Numbered from the stretch's first letter, positions 42,808-52,771 are shown. The stretch: 64,000 nt of DNA from Streptomyces mexicanus (GCF_902506575.1 NZ_LR732544.1:5144806-5208805); one strand, 5' to 3'. Notes: generated by a model from the letters alone, not told the origin. Program-made: numbers and translations.

Positions 42808-45800
42808 GTGCACCTCAAGGCCCTGACCCTGCGCGGGTTCAAGTCGTTCGCCTCGGCGACCACGCTCCGGTTCGAACCGGGCATCACGTGCGTCGTCGGC
42901 CCGAACGGCTCGGGCAAGTCCAACGTGGTGGACGCGCTCAGCTGGGTCATGGGCGAGCAGGGCGCCAAGTCGCTGCGCGGCGGCAAGATGGAGGACGTCA
43001 TCTTCGCCGGCACCACCGGCCGCCCGCCGCTGGGCCGCGCCGAGGTGTCCTTGACCATCGACAACTCCGACGGCGCCCTGCCCATCGAGTACACCGAGGT
43101 CACCATCACGCGGACGATGTTCCGCAACGGCGGCAGCGAGTACCAGATCAACGGCGACACCTGCCGCCTGCTGGACATCCAGGAACTGCTGTCCGACTCC
43201 GGCATCGGCCGCGAGATGCACGTCATCGTCGGCCAGGGCCAGCTCGACTCCGTCCTGCACGCCGACCCCATGGGCCGCCGCGCCTTCATCGAGGAGGCCG
43301 CGGGCGTCCTCAAGCACCGCAAGCGCAAGGAGAAGGCGCTCAGGAAGCTCGACGCGATGCGGGCCAACCTCGCCCGCGTCCAGGACCTCACCGACGAGCT
43401 GCGCCGCCAGCTCAAACCGCTCGGCCGCCAGGCGGCCGTGGCCAGGCGGGCCGCCGTCATCCAGGCGGACCTGCGCGACGCCCGCCTGCGCCTCCTGGCC
43501 GACGACCTCGTACGGCTCCGCGAGGCCCTGAAGGCCGAGATCGCCGACGAGGCCGCCCTGAAGGAACGCAAGGAGGCCGCCGAACAGCAGCTGAAGCAGG
43601 CCCTCCAGCGCGAGGCCCTGCTGGAGGACGAGGTGCGCCGCCTCGCCCCGCGCCTGCAGCGCGCCCAGCAGACCTGGTACGAGCTGTCCCAGCTGGCCGA
43701 ACGCGTCCGGGGCACGATCTCCCTCGCCGACGCCCGCGTGCACAGCGCCACCTCCGCACCCCCCGAGGAGCGGCGCGGCCGCGACCCGGAGGACCTGGAG
43801 CGCGAGGCCGCCCGCATCCGCGACCAGGAGGCCGAACTGGAGGCGGCGCTTCAGGCCGCCCGGCGGGCCCTGGAGGACACCGTCGCCCACCGCGCCGAAC
43901 TCGAGCGCGAACTGGCCGCCGAGGAACGCCGCCTGAAGGACGTCGCCCGCGCCATCACCGACCGCCGCGAGGGCCTGGCCCGGCTCGGCGCCCAGGTCGG
44001 CGCGGCCCGCTCGCGCGCCGCCTCCGCCCAGGCCGAGATCGACCGCCTGGCCGCCGCCCGGGACGAGGCCCAGGAGCGGGCGGTGCGCGCCCAGGAGGAG
44101 TACGAGGCGCTGAAGGCCGAGGTCGACGGTCTGGAGGAGGGCGAGGACGCGCTCGCCGCACAGCACGAGGCCGCGAAGGCGGAGCTCGCCGAGGCGGAGG
44201 CCGCCCTGACCGCCGCCCGCGAGGCCGCCACGGCCGCCGAACGCCGCCGGGCCGCCACCCAGGCCCGTCACGACGCCCTCGCGCTGGGCCTGCGCCGCAA
44301 GGACGGCACGGGCGCCCTGCTCGAGGCGAAGGACCGCCTGGCCGGCCTGCTGGGCCCGGCGGCCGCACTGCTGACCGTGACGCCCGGCTACGAGACCCCG
44401 CTCGCCGCCGCCTTCGGCAGCGCCGCGGACGCCCTGGCGGTCAGCACCCCCGCCGCGGCCGCCGACGCCCTGCGTCTGCTGCGCAAACAGGACGCGGGCC
44501 GCGCCGCCCTGCTGGTCGCCGGGGCCCCGGAGGCGGCCGACGGCGCACCCCTCGCCTCCGGCGTCCGCCATCCCTTCGCCGCCGACCTGGTGCGCGGGCC
44601 CGGCGAGCTGATGCCGGCCGTGCGCAGGCTGCTGCACGGGATCGTGGTCGTCGGCACCCTGGAGGACGCGGAGGACCTCGTCGCGGCGCATCCCCACCTC
44701 ACCGCCGTCACCGCCGAGGGCGACCTGTTCGGGGCGTACGTCGTGCAGGGCGGGTCGGCCGGGGCGCCCAGCCTGCTGGAGGTGCAGGCGTCGGTGGACG
44801 AGGCCGCGGCGGAGCTGGCGGACCTGGCGGTGCGCTGCGAGGAGCTGAGCGCGGCCCAGCGGCGGGCCGGCGAGCGGCGCGAGGAGTGCGCCGCGCGGGT
44901 CGAGGAGCTGGGGGAGCGGCGGCGGGCCGCCGACCGGGAGAAGTCGGCCGTCGCCCAGCAGCTCGGCCGGCTCGCCGGGCAGGCCCGCGGCGCCGCTGGG
45001 GAGGCCGAGCGCTCCGCGGCCGCCGCCGCCCGCGCCCAGGAAGCCCTCGACACAGCCCTCGCCGAGGCCGAGGAGCTCGCCGAACGGCTCGCCGTCGCCG
45101 AGGAGACGCCCGTCGAGGAGGAGCCCGACACCTCCGTGCGCGACCGGCTCGCCGCCGACGGGGCCAACGCCCGCCAGACCGAGATGGAGGCCCGCCTGCA
45201 GGTCCGTACCCACGAGGAACGGGTCAAGGCGCTGGCCGGCCGGGCCGACGCGCTGGACCGGGCCGCCCGCGCCGAACGCGAGGCACGCGCGCGTGCCGAG
45301 CAGCGGCGCGCCCGGCTGCGCCACGAGGCGGCCGTCGCCGGGGCCGTCGCCGCGGGCGCGCGTCAGGTGCTGGCGCACATCGAGGTCTCCGTGACCCGCG
45401 CCGAGCAGGAGCGGGCCGCCGCCGAGGCGGCCAAGGCCCAAGCGGAGCAGGAACTGGCCGCCGCCCGTACCGCGGGCCGCGATCTGAAGGCCGAGCTGGA
45501 CAAGCTGACGGACTCGGTGCACCGGGGCGAGGTGCTCGGCGCCGAGAAGCGGCTGCGGATCGAGCAGCTGGAGACCAGGGCCCTGGAGGAACTCGGCGTC
45601 GAACCGGCCGCGCTGGTCGAGGAGTACGGCCCCCACCAGCCCGTACCGCCGCCGCCCCCCGCCGACGGCGAGGTGCTGCCGGAGGACCCGGACGACCCCC
45701 GCAACCGGCCGCGGCCCTTCGTCCGGGCCGAGCAGGAGAAGCGGCTGAAGGCCGCCGAGCGCGCCTACCAGCAGCTCGGCAAGGTCAACCCGCTGGCGCT

Positions 45801-46368
45801 GGAGGAGTTCGCGGCGCTGGAGGAGCGCCACCAGTTCCTCAGCGAGCAGCTCGAAGACCTGAAGAAGACCCGGGCCGATCTGCTGCAGGTCGTCAAGGAG
45901 GTCGACGAACGGGTCGAGCAGGTCTTCACCGAGGCCTACCGCGACACCGCCCGCGAGTTCGAGGGCGTCTTCGGCCGGCTCTTCCCCGGCGGTGAGGGCC
46001 GTCTCGTCCTGACCGACCCGGACAACATGCTCACCACGGGCGTGGACGTCGAGGCCCGCCCGCCCGGCAAGAAGGTCAAGCGCCTGTCCCTGCTCTCCGG
46101 CGGCGAGCGCTCGCTGACCGCCGTCGCGCTGCTGGTATCGATCTTCAAGGCCCGCCCGAGCCCGTTCTACGTCATGGACGAGGTCGAGGCGGCGCTCGAC
46201 GACACCAACCTGCAGCGGCTGATCCGCATCATGCAGGAGCTGCAGGAGACCTCGCAGCTCATCGTGATCACGCACCAGAAGCGCACCATGGAAGTGGCCG
46301 ACGCGCTGTACGGCGTCTCCATGCAGGGCGACGGTGTGTCGAAGGTCATCAGCCAGCGCCTGCGCTGA
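42808..46368 (+). CDS. smc: Chromosome segregation protein SMC
   Basis: An 1186-residue condensin ATPase that compacts and segregates chromosomes, with ScpA and ScpB encoded elsewhere. The N-terminal head is HLKALTLRGFKSFASATTLR with Walker A GPNGSGKSNVVDALSWVMG (residues 32-50). Long coiled coils flank a hinge near 495-665. The C-terminal head has the signature LSGGERSLTAVALLVSIF (near 1096) and Walker B PFYVMDEVEAALDD. GTG start at 42808. The length is normal for actinobacterial SMC. It begins about 120 bases after a terminator, so it has its own promoter. Confidence 0.96.
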   Translation: MHLKALTLRGFKSFASATTLRFEPGITCVVGPNGSGKSNVVDALSWVMGEQGAKSLRGGKMEDVIFAGTTGRPPLGRAEVSLTIDNSDGALPIEYTEVTITRTMFRNGGSEYQINGDTCRLLDIQELLSDSGIGREMHVIVGQGQLDSVLHADPMGRRAFIEEAAGVLKHRKRKEKALRKLDAMRANLARVQDLTDELRRQLKPLGRQAAVARRAAVIQADLRDARLRLLADDLVRLREALKAEIADEAALKERKEAAEQQLKQALQREALLEDEVRRLAPRLQRAQQTWYELSQLAERVRGTISLADARVHSATSAPPEERRGRDPEDLEREAARIRDQEAELEAALQAARRALEDTVAHRAELERELAAEERRLKDVARAITDRREGLARLGAQVGAARSRAASAQAEIDRLAAARDEAQERAVRAQEEYEALKAEVDGLEEGEDALAAQHEAAKAELAEAEAALTAAREAATAAERRRAATQARHDALALGLRRKDGTGALLEAKDRLAGLLGPAAALLTVTPGYETPLAAAFGSAADALAVSTPAAAADALRLLRKQDAGRAALLVAGAPEAADGAPLASGVRHPFAADLVRGPGELMPAVRRLLHGIVVVGTLEDAEDLVAAHPHLTAVTAEGDLFGAYVVQGGSAGAPSLLEVQASVDEAAAELADLAVRCEELSAAQRRAGERREECAARVEELGERRRAADREKSAVAQQLGRLAGQARGAAGEAERSAAAAARAQEALDTALAEAEELAERLAVAEETPVEEEPDTSVRDRLAADGANARQTEMEARLQVRTHEERVKALAGRADALDRAARAEREARARAEQRRARLRHEAAVAGAVAAGARQVLAHIEVSVTRAEQERAAAEAAKAQAEQELAAARTAGRDLKAELDKLTDSVHRGEVLGAEKRLRIEQLETRALEELGVEPAALVEEYGPHQPVPPPPPADGEVLPEDPDDPRNRPRPFVRAEQEKRLKAAERAYQQLGKVNPLALEEFAALEERHQFLSEQLEDLKKTRADLLQVVKEVDERVEQVFTEAYRDTAREFEGVFGRLFPGGEGRLVLTDPDNMLTTGVDVEARPPGKKVKRLSLLSGGERSLTAVALLVSIFKARPSPFYVMDEVEAALDDTNLQRLIRIMQELQETSQLIVITHQKRTMEVADALYGVSMQGDGVSKVISQRLR

Positions 46369-46573
46369 ACCGGCCGCCCGGCCGCCCCGTGTCCGAGACC
46401 ACGTCGCCCCGGCCGCCGGCGTCGCGCGCGCCCCCACGGGCCGCCGCCTGCCCGTGAGTTGCCGCGTGTTTTCCGGGAGTTCGGGGTACGCGAAGCCTGT
46501 CCCCGTTACTTGATTACAACAGTTGAACGCAAGCACGCCACGCGGGTGGGTCAAATTCACAGGTGTGGACCTA

Positions 46574-46672
46574 TTGACTTCGAAACTTGAAGGCATAGTC
46601 TCTGCAACGTTGCCTTTACCTTCAGGTCTCGCGATCTGGAGGGGTTGAACCCCACCCCGGCAGCGTTGCCGG
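46574..46672 (+). promoter_or_regulatory. glcP promoter and palindromic sites
   Basis: In the 322-base smc-glcP gap, TTGACT (46574-46579) and TAGTCT (46596-46601) sit 16 bases apart. GCAACGTTGC (46604-46613), a perfect palindrome, covers the expected transcription start. A second CCGGCAgcgtTGCCGG (46657-46672) lies just before the ribosome site. The AACGTT centre resembles LacI-family operators. The gene family is glucose-induced in S. coelicolor; the regulator here is unknown. Confidence 0.5.
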
Positions 46673-46690
46673 TGTGCCCGAGGAGTACAC

Positions 46691-48109
46691 GTGACCAGCA
46701 CAGCGCAGGCGCCCACACCAGGAGCCGGTACGGCTCACCCCGATCATCTCGGGCACGTCATCTTCATCGCCGCGGCGGCCGCCATGGGCGGATTCCTCTT
46801 CGGCTACGACAGCTCCGTGATCAACGGCGCCGTCGAGGCGATCCGGGACCGCTACGACATCGGCTCCGCCGCGCTGGCCCAGGTCATCGCCATCGCACTG
46901 ATCGGCTGCGCCATCGGCGCCGCGACCGCCGGCCGCATCGCCGACCGGATCGGCCGCATCCGCTGTATGCAGATCGCCGCCGTCCTGTTCACCGTCAGCG
47001 CCGTCGGCTCCGCCCTCCCGTTCGCACTGTGGGACCTCGCCCTGTGGCGCATCATCGGCGGCTTCGCCATCGGCATGGCCTCGGTCATCGGCCCCGCCTA
47101 CATCGCCGAGGTCGCCCCGCCCGCCTACCGCGGCCGCCTCGGCTCCTTCCAGCAGGCCGCGATCGTCGTCGGCATCGCCGTCTCGCAGCTGGTCAACTGG
47201 GGCCTGCTCAACGCCGCCGGCGGCGACCAGCGCGGCAAGCTCATGGGTCTGGAGGCCTGGCAGGTCATGCTCGGTGTGATGGTCGTCCCGGCCGTCCTGT
47301 ACGGGCTGCTCTCCTTCGCCATCCCCGAGTCCCCGCGCTTCCTGATCTCCGTCGGCCGCCGCGACCGGGCCCGTGAGATCCTCGCCGAGGTCGAGGGCAA
47401 GGGCACCGACCTCGACGCCCGCGTCGCCGAGATCGAGACCGCGATGAAGCGCGAGCACAAGTCCTCCTTCAAGGACCTGCTCGGCGGCGGCTTCTTCTTC
47501 AAGCCGATCGTCTGGATCGGCATCGGCCTGTCGGTCTTCCAGCAGTTCGTCGGCATCAACGTCGCGTTCTACTACTCCTCGACGCTGTGGCAGTCGGTCG
47601 GCGTCGACCCGACGGACTCGTTCTTCTACTCGTTCACGACCTCGATCATCAACATCATCGGCACCGTGATCGCGATGATCTTCGTGGACCGCATCGGCCG
47701 CAAGCCGCTCGCTCTGATCGGCTCCGCCGGTATGGTGATCGGCCTGGCCCTGGAGGCCTGGGCGTTCTCCTTCCACCTGGTCGACGGCAAGCTGCCCGCC
47801 ACCCAGGGCTGGGTCGCCCTGATCGCCGCCCACGTCTTCGTCCTCTTCTTCGCCCTGTCCTGGGGCGTGGTCGTGTGGGTCTTCCTCGGCGAGATGTTCC
47901 CGAACCGGATCCGCGCCGCCGCCCTGGGCGTGGCCGCCTGCGCGCAGTGGATCGCCAACTGGGCCATCACCGCGAGCTTCCCGTCGCTGGCCGACTGGAA
48001 CCTCTCCGGCACGTACGTGATCTACACGATCTTCGCCGCGCTCTCCATCCCGTTCGTCCTGAAGTTCGTCAAGGAGACGAAGGGCAAGGCGCTGGAGGAG
48101 ATGGGCTGA
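46691..48109 (+). CDS. glcP: Glucose permease GlcP (MFS sugar:proton symporter)
   Basis: A 472-residue MFS sugar porter, the length I recall for S. coelicolor GlcP, its main glucose uptake system. Twelve transmembrane helices are evident. Signatures: GFLFGYDSSVINGAV (helix 1), AGRIADRIGRIRCM (loop 2-3), PESPRFLISVGRRD, the sugar-contact helix QQFVGINVAFYYSSTLW, the second repeat FVDRIGRKPLALIG, and a terminal ETKGKALEEMG. GTG 46691 with GAGGAG upstream. It stands alone between smc and a terminator. Confidence 0.92.
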   Translation: MTSTAQAPTPGAGTAHPDHLGHVIFIAAAAAMGGFLFGYDSSVINGAVEAIRDRYDIGSAALAQVIAIALIGCAIGAATAGRIADRIGRIRCMQIAAVLFTVSAVGSALPFALWDLALWRIIGGFAIGMASVIGPAYIAEVAPPAYRGRLGSFQQAAIVVGIAVSQLVNWGLLNAAGGDQRGKLMGLEAWQVMLGVMVVPAVLYGLLSFAIPESPRFLISVGRRDRAREILAEVEGKGTDLDARVAEIETAMKREHKSSFKDLLGGGFFFKPIVWIGIGLSVFQQFVGINVAFYYSSTLWQSVGVDPTDSFFYSFTTSIINIIGTVIAMIFVDRIGRKPLALIGSAGMVIGLALEAWAFSFHLVDGKLPATQGWVALIAAHVFVLFFALSWGVVVWVFLGEMFPNRIRAAALGVAACAQWIANWAITASFPSLADWNLSGTYVIYTIFAALSIPFVLKFVKETKGKALEEMG

Positions 48110-48183
48110 GCCGACCGGCCGGCCCCCGCGAACCGGGGAGAAGGGCCAAGACCCCGCTGCCCCTCTCCTCGCACCGTGCGCCG

Positions 48184-48216
48184 TCCCCCGCCCGGCAACC
48201 GCCGGCGGGGGGCGGC
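48184..48216 (+). terminator. glcP terminator
   Basis: TCCCCCGCCCGGC pairs with GCCGGCGGGGGG, with one unpaired base, around AACC; TTT follows a few bases on. Confidence 0.7.
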
Positions 48217-48293
48217 GTTTGCGTGTCCGCAGGTGGCGGCGGACCCCGAAAACACGTGGACCGCCGGCCGCTGCGGATGGTCCCCTTTTTGGC

Positions 48294-48671
48294 ATGACCC
48301 TGCTCGTGGAGGTGTTCGTCCGGGACCCCGGCGGACAGATGCGGATCCTCGATGTGCCGGACGACCTCTACCAGTCCGCCGGCTTCGAGAACTGGCGCAC
48401 GGACGTCTGGGGATCGCGGCCCGTCCGCGCGCTCGGGGCCCGGTTCTTCCCCCAGCTCGCCGACGGGGATCTCGTGGTGGAGCCCGAGGAGGTGCCGCAC
48501 CTGCTGTGTGAGACCGCGCTGCTGCGGATCCACCTGGACCCGATCGCCCACGCCACCGAGCACCCGCGGACGGTCGAGGAGCACCGGTCCCAGATCCACC
48601 GGCGCCTGCGGATCATCGAGGACTTCGCCCGGTGGGCGCTGCGGACCGGTGGGGGCGTGCTGATCTGGTGA
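48294..48671 (+). CDS. Hypothetical protein, conserved-looking
   Basis: A 125-residue soluble protein (TLLVEVFVRDPGGQMRILDV, DLYQSAGFENWRTDVWGSRP, RFFPQLADGDLVVEPEEV, RSQIHRRLRIIEDFARWALR). No signal peptide, cysteine motif or known domain is recognised. ATG 48294 is preferred over the in-frame 48219, whose extra 25 residues lie in the terminator region. It is convergent with the NCS1 permease gene. Confidence 0.7.
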   Translation: MTLLVEVFVRDPGGQMRILDVPDDLYQSAGFENWRTDVWGSRPVRALGARFFPQLADGDLVVEPEEVPHLLCETALLRIHLDPIAHATEHPRTVEEHRSQIHRRLRIIEDFARWALRTGGGVLIW

Positions 48672-48841
48672 GCGGTGCGGCCCGACGACGGTGTGGCGCG
48701 GCCTCGTGCCGCCCTGTGCCGCGCGGACGGCGTGCGTGCTGTGCGTCCCGTGCGGACGGTGTGCGTGCCGTGCGTGCCGTCCGGTGCGTGCCGGCGTGCG
48801 CGTGCAGGGGTCGTCCGCCCCCGGTGGCGCATACACGAAAA

Positions 48842-48874
48842 GTCCCCCTCCGCCGTGACGGCGGGCGGGGGACG
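48842..48874 (-). terminator. Terminator of the NCS1 permease gene
   Basis: GTCCCCCTCCGCCGT pairs with ACGGCGGGCGGGGGAC (one mismatch) around a single G. On the minus strand it is followed by TTTTCG. Confidence 0.8.
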
Positions 48875-48896
48875 AGTGGCCGGGCGGGCCCGGCCG

Positions 48897-50360
48897 TCAG
48901 GCGCGCACGGACTCCGTCCGGCCGGCGGGCTCGGCGGCGGTGGTGCCCGTCGCGGACGGGGTGAGCGCCGCCGGCTTGGGCAGCACCAGATACAGCACCC
49001 CGGAGATCACGATGGTGGCGACCCAGCCGAGGCCGTACTCACCGATGACGTTGTTCTTCGCCAGCGGTCCGGTGAACCAGTCGGAGGTGGTGAACATCAG
49101 GCCCGCGACCAGGCCGATCGCCCAGGAGGCCACGGCGGCGGGGGAGAAGCCGCCCTTGTACCAGTAGGCGCTGGTGCGCGTGGTGTCGGCCATGGCGCGC
49201 CCGTCGTACTCGGTGCGCCGCAGCATGTCCGCGCCGAAGACGCCCACCCAGGCGGAGAAGGCGACCGCGAGCAGCGACAGGAAGGCGATGAACGAGCCCA
49301 TGAAGCTGGTCGCCACCAGCATCAGCACCCCGCCGAAGGCCAGCGAGATCACGGCGTTGACCGACACCGCCCAGTGGCGGGGGATGCGGAAGCCCAGGGT
49401 CTGCGCGGTGAAGCCCGCCGAGTACATCGACATCGAGTTGATCAGCAGCATGCCGATCAGCGCGATCAGCAGGTACGGCACCGCGATCCAGGTCGGCAGG
49501 ATCTCCCCGAGGAACGACACCGGGTCGGAGGCCGAGGCCAGGTCGGGCGTGGAGACCGCCATCACCGCGCCCATGAGCACCATCGGCAGCACGACGATGC
49601 CGGCGCCGCCCACCGAGGTGCCCACGATCGCCTTGGAGGAGGCGGTGCGCGGCAGATAGCGGGTGAAGTCCGGCGCGGTCGGGATCCAGCTGACGCCGCC
49701 CGCCGCGATCATGCCGATGCCGGTGATCACCGCCGCGGTCGAGCCGGCGGAGTGGGAGAACACCTTCGACCAGTCGGTGTCCACGACCAGATACACCAGC
49801 ACCAGCACCGAGAACAGGCCGAAGAGGTAGGTCGCGTACTTGTTGCACTTCTGCACGGCGTTGATGCCGAGCCCGGAGATCGCGAAGGTCGCGACGACGA
49901 AGGCCAGCAGCATCACCATGTCCAGCACGCTGTTCGCCTTCAGGCCGAAGACGATGTCCAGCACGGTGAGCATCGCGTAGGCGCCGGTGACGGCGTTGAT
50001 CGTCTCCCAGCCCCAGCGGGCGACCCAGATCAGCGCGCCGGGCAGCAGGTTGCCGCGCTGCCCGAACACCGCGCGGGACAGCGCCATGCCGGGCGCGCCG
50101 CCGCGCTTGCCCGCGATGCCGATCAGCCCCACCAGGCCGTACGACACGACGGGCGCGGCGACGGCGCACACGAGCGCCTGCCAGAAGGCGAGGTGGTAGG
50201 CCACGACGAGGCTCGCGCCCATCGTGAGCAGCAGCACGCTGATGTTGGCGCCGACCCACGTGGGGAACAGCTCGCGGGTCCGGCCGGTGCGCTCGGCATC
50301 GGGAACCTGTTCGATGCCGCGGGTTTCCAGTGCGCCTTCGGCCTCGGCGGTCTTGCTCAT
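48897..50360 (-). CDS. NCS1-family nucleobase permease (cytosine/purine-type)
   Basis: A 487-residue transporter with twelve predicted membrane helices. NCS1 features: RELFPTWVGANISVLLLTMG after a polar head, GMALSRAVFGQRGNLLPGAL, WVARWGWETINAVTGAYAML, and SWIPTAPDFTRYLPRTAS. It is probably a cytosine or purine importer, but allantoin or hydantoin cannot be excluded. ATG 50360. It is divergent from ftsY with a 224-base gap, and no catabolic gene is adjacent to fix the substrate. Confidence 0.85.
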   Translation of the reverse strand: MSKTAEAEGALETRGIEQVPDAERTGRTRELFPTWVGANISVLLLTMGASLVVAYHLAFWQALVCAVAAPVVSYGLVGLIGIAGKRGGAPGMALSRAVFGQRGNLLPGALIWVARWGWETINAVTGAYAMLTVLDIVFGLKANSVLDMVMLLAFVVATFAISGLGINAVQKCNKYATYLFGLFSVLVLVYLVVDTDWSKVFSHSAGSTAAVITGIGMIAAGGVSWIPTAPDFTRYLPRTASSKAIVGTSVGGAGIVVLPMVLMGAVMAVSTPDLASASDPVSFLGEILPTWIAVPYLLIALIGMLLINSMSMYSAGFTAQTLGFRIPRHWAVSVNAVISLAFGGVLMLVATSFMGSFIAFLSLLAVAFSAWVGVFGADMLRRTEYDGRAMADTTRTSAYWYKGGFSPAAVASWAIGLVAGLMFTTSDWFTGPLAKNNVIGEYGLGWVATIVISGVLYLVLPKPAALTPSATGTTAAEPAGRTESVRA

Positions 50361-50584
50361 GAAGAAATGTCCGTGCCTCGTTCGGGGGTGATCGTGGGGG
50401 AAGTCCCTGCGGGCGGCGAAGTGCCCAGCGGTCGCGGTGGAGCGGCGACGTCGGGACTCTACGCGTGTTGACCCGCCCGCACCATCGTACTTTCATCCTA
50501 CTCATGGCTTTAGGTGGCGTTTGTCTCTCGGGGGAAGCCACAAACGGCCTTCGGCCATGACCCATGGCTGATACTGGACGCGTT

Positions 50585-51796
50585 ATGGAAACCATCATCC
50601 TTGCTGTAGTCATCGCCGTGGTGGTGCTCGGCGCGCTCGGCGGGCTCGTCGTCGGCAGTCGGCGGCGCAAGCCGCTGCCCCCGCCACCGCCCGGCCCGCC
50701 CGACATCACCGCACCCGAGGCCGAGCCGCACGTCGGCGAAGAGGCCGAGACCCCGCGCGAGGAGCCGCGGCGGACGATCGAGGAGGTGGACCTTCCGGAG
50801 GCCTCGGCGCCCACCACCGTGGAGGAGCCGCCGGTCGTCGAAGAGCTTCCCGTCCCTCCGATCGAGGTCCCCGAGCCGACCGCCGGCCGCCTGGTCCGGC
50901 TGCGCGCCCGGCTGTCCCGGTCGCAGAACGCCCTCGGCAAGGGCCTGCTCACCCTGCTGTCCCGCGAGCACCTCGACGAGGACACCTGGGAGGAGATCGA
51001 GGACACCCTGCTGACCGCCGACGTCGGCGTGCAGCCCACCCAGGAACTGGTCGAGCGGCTGCGCGAGCGCGTCCGGGTGCTCGGCACCCGCACCCCGGAG
51101 GAGCTGCGCGGACTGCTGCGCGAGGAACTGCTCACCCTCGTCGGTCCCGACATGGACCGCACGGTGAAGACCGAGCCCGCCACCAGCAAACCGGGCATCG
51201 TCATGGTCGTCGGCGTCAACGGCACCGGCAAGACCACCACCACCGGCAAGCTGGCCCGCGTCCTGGTGGCCGACGGCCGCAGCGTGGTGCTCGGCGCCGC
51301 CGACACCTTCCGCGCGGCCGCCGCCGACCAGCTGCAGACCTGGGGCGAGCGCGTCGGCGCCTACACGGTGCGCGGCCCGGAGGGCGGGGACCCCGCCTCC
51401 GTCGCCTTCGACGCCGTCAAGGAGGGCAAGGAGATGGGCGCCGACGTGGTGCTCATCGACACCGCCGGCCGGCTGCACACCAAGACCGGCCTGATGGACG
51501 AGCTGGGCAAGGTCAAGCGCGTCGTGGAGAAGCACGCCCCGCTGGACGAGGTCCTGCTCGTGCTCGACGCCACCACCGGCCAGAACGGCCTGGTCCAGGC
51601 CCGCGTCTTCGCGGAGGTCGTGGACATCACCGGCATCGTGCTCACCAAGCTCGACGGCACGGCCAAGGGCGGCATCGTGGTCGCCGTCCAGCGCGAGCTG
51701 GGCGTTCCGGTCAAGCTGATCGGACTCGGCGAGGGCGCGGACGACCTCGCCCCGTTCGAGCCGGAGGCGTTCGTTGACGCCCTCATCGGAGACTGA
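50585..51796 (+). CDS. ftsY: Signal recognition particle receptor FtsY
   Basis: A 403-residue SRP receptor GTPase that docks ribosome-SRP complexes at the membrane. It begins with a hydrophobic helix (METIILAVVIAVVVLGALGG), as actinobacterial FtsY often does, then a Pro/Glu-rich acidic A domain to about residue 100. The N domain follows, then the G domain with G1 VVGVNGTGKTTTTGKLA, GAADTFRAAAADQLQ, DTAGRLHTKTGLMDEL, TKLDGTAKGGI and a C-terminal GLGEGADDLAPFEPEAFVDA. ATG 50585 chosen over 50564. Its partner ffh lies at 59670. Confidence 0.95.
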   Translation: METIILAVVIAVVVLGALGGLVVGSRRRKPLPPPPPGPPDITAPEAEPHVGEEAETPREEPRRTIEEVDLPEASAPTTVEEPPVVEELPVPPIEVPEPTAGRLVRLRARLSRSQNALGKGLLTLLSREHLDEDTWEEIEDTLLTADVGVQPTQELVERLRERVRVLGTRTPEELRGLLREELLTLVGPDMDRTVKTEPATSKPGIVMVVGVNGTGKTTTTGKLARVLVADGRSVVLGAADTFRAAAADQLQTWGERVGAYTVRGPEGGDPASVAFDAVKEGKEMGADVVLIDTAGRLHTKTGLMDELGKVKRVVEKHAPLDEVLLVLDATTGQNGLVQARVFAEVVDITGIVLTKLDGTAKGGIVVAVQRELGVPVKLIGLGEGADDLAPFEPEAFVDALIGD

Positions 51797-51835
51797 CCGG
51801 CCGACCCCGGCCGATCGGTCCCACCCCGCACGGCG

Positions 51836-51876
51836 GCGCCCGCTCCCCTGATCACCGGATCGAAGGGAGCGGGCGC
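51836..51876 (+). terminator. ftsY terminator
   Basis: GCGCCCGCTCCC pairs with GGGAGCGGGCGC around an inner GATC-containing loop, 40 bases after the ftsY stop. The following 51877-52108 is GC-rich DNA where I see no gene. Confidence 0.88.
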
Positions 51877-52108
51877 TGCTGTTGCGTCGGGGGTGCCCGA
51901 GGGATCCGTGCAGGAGCTCGGCAGGCGCCGGGACGAGGGCGGGGTCCGGCGGCACCGCGGACGACGACGGAGCGGGCGGGCGGCCGTGGACGAAGGCGGA
52001 GCCCCGCGGACGCCGGGGGAGCCCGGTCGACGCCGTGCGAGGAAGAAGCGGAGCCCGGCGGGTGCCGCGGGGGAAGGAAGCGGCGTTCGGCGGGCGCAGG
52101 TGGCCGGG

Positions 52109-52771
52109 CTACGCCCGGGAGCGGTGAGCCACGTACGCCAAGGTGCCCAGCAGCAGGCGGGCCTCCGGGGGGTTCGCCGCGTCCAGACCCGGCGGGCGCA
52201 GCCAGCGGGCCGGGCCGAAGCCGCCGCGGTCGGAGGGCGGCGCGGTCAGGTAGTGGCCGGTGCCCAGGCCGCGCAGGTCCAGGGAGGCCGGGTCGTCCCA
52301 GCCCATGCGGTACAGCAGGCGGGGCAGCCGGTCCGCCGACCCGGGGGCGACGAAGAAGTGGGCGCGGCCGTCGGGCGTGGCGGTCACCGGGCCGAGGGGC
52401 AGGCCCATGCGCTCCATCCGGGCCAGCGCCCGCCGCGCGGGGGACTCGGCGACCTCGATCGCGTCGAAGGCGCGCCCGAGCGCGAGCATCACCGCGGCCC
52501 CCGGCAGCCCGGCCCAGGCCCGGGTCACCTCGTCCAGCGTGGCGCCGGCCGGGATCTCGGGGGCGAACTCCAGCGGATGCGCGCCCGGGGCGGGGCAGTC
52601 GGCGCGCCCGCAGGAACAGGCCCCGCCCACGGCCCGTGCGCCGCGCACCACGTCCCAGCCCCACAGGCTCGTGTACTCGGCCACCGCCGTGCACTCCGAC
52701 GAGCGGTACGACCGGCCGCGCCGCCGCGTGCCGGTGCGGATCTCGCGCATGCCACCGATCGTGAAGCCCAT
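52109..52771 (-). CDS. Bifunctional DNA primase/polymerase (prim-pol)-like protein
   Basis: A 220-residue protein that resembles the small chromosomal prim-pol-domain proteins of streptomycetes. Recognisable parts are AVAEYTSLWGWDVVRGAR, CSCGRADCPAPGAHPLEFAP (a Cys/His cluster like the prim-pol zinc stem), LGRAFDAIEVAE and DGRAHFFVAPGSADRLPRLL. The usual catalytic DxD is not obvious (IEV in place of a D-x-D pair), so polymerase activity is doubtful. ATG 52771. It lies between ftsY and nsdA, convergent with ftsY. Confidence 0.65.
   Translation of the reverse strand: MGFTIGGMREIRTGTRRRGRSYRSSECTAVAEYTSLWGWDVVRGARAVGGACSCGRADCPAPGAHPLEFAPEIPAGATLDEVTRAWAGLPGAAVMLALGRAFDAIEVAESPARRALARMERMGLPLGPVTATPDGRAHFFVAPGSADRLPRLLYRMGWDDPASLDLRGLGTGHYLTAPPSDRGGFGPARWLRPPGLDAANPPEARLLLGTLAYVAHRSRA

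Noticed and set aside
51877..52108. Possible C-terminal extension or extra gene between ftsY and the prim-pol-like gene
   Set aside because: Frames here are Arg/Gly-rich with no motif or ribosome site; the real gene stops at 52109.
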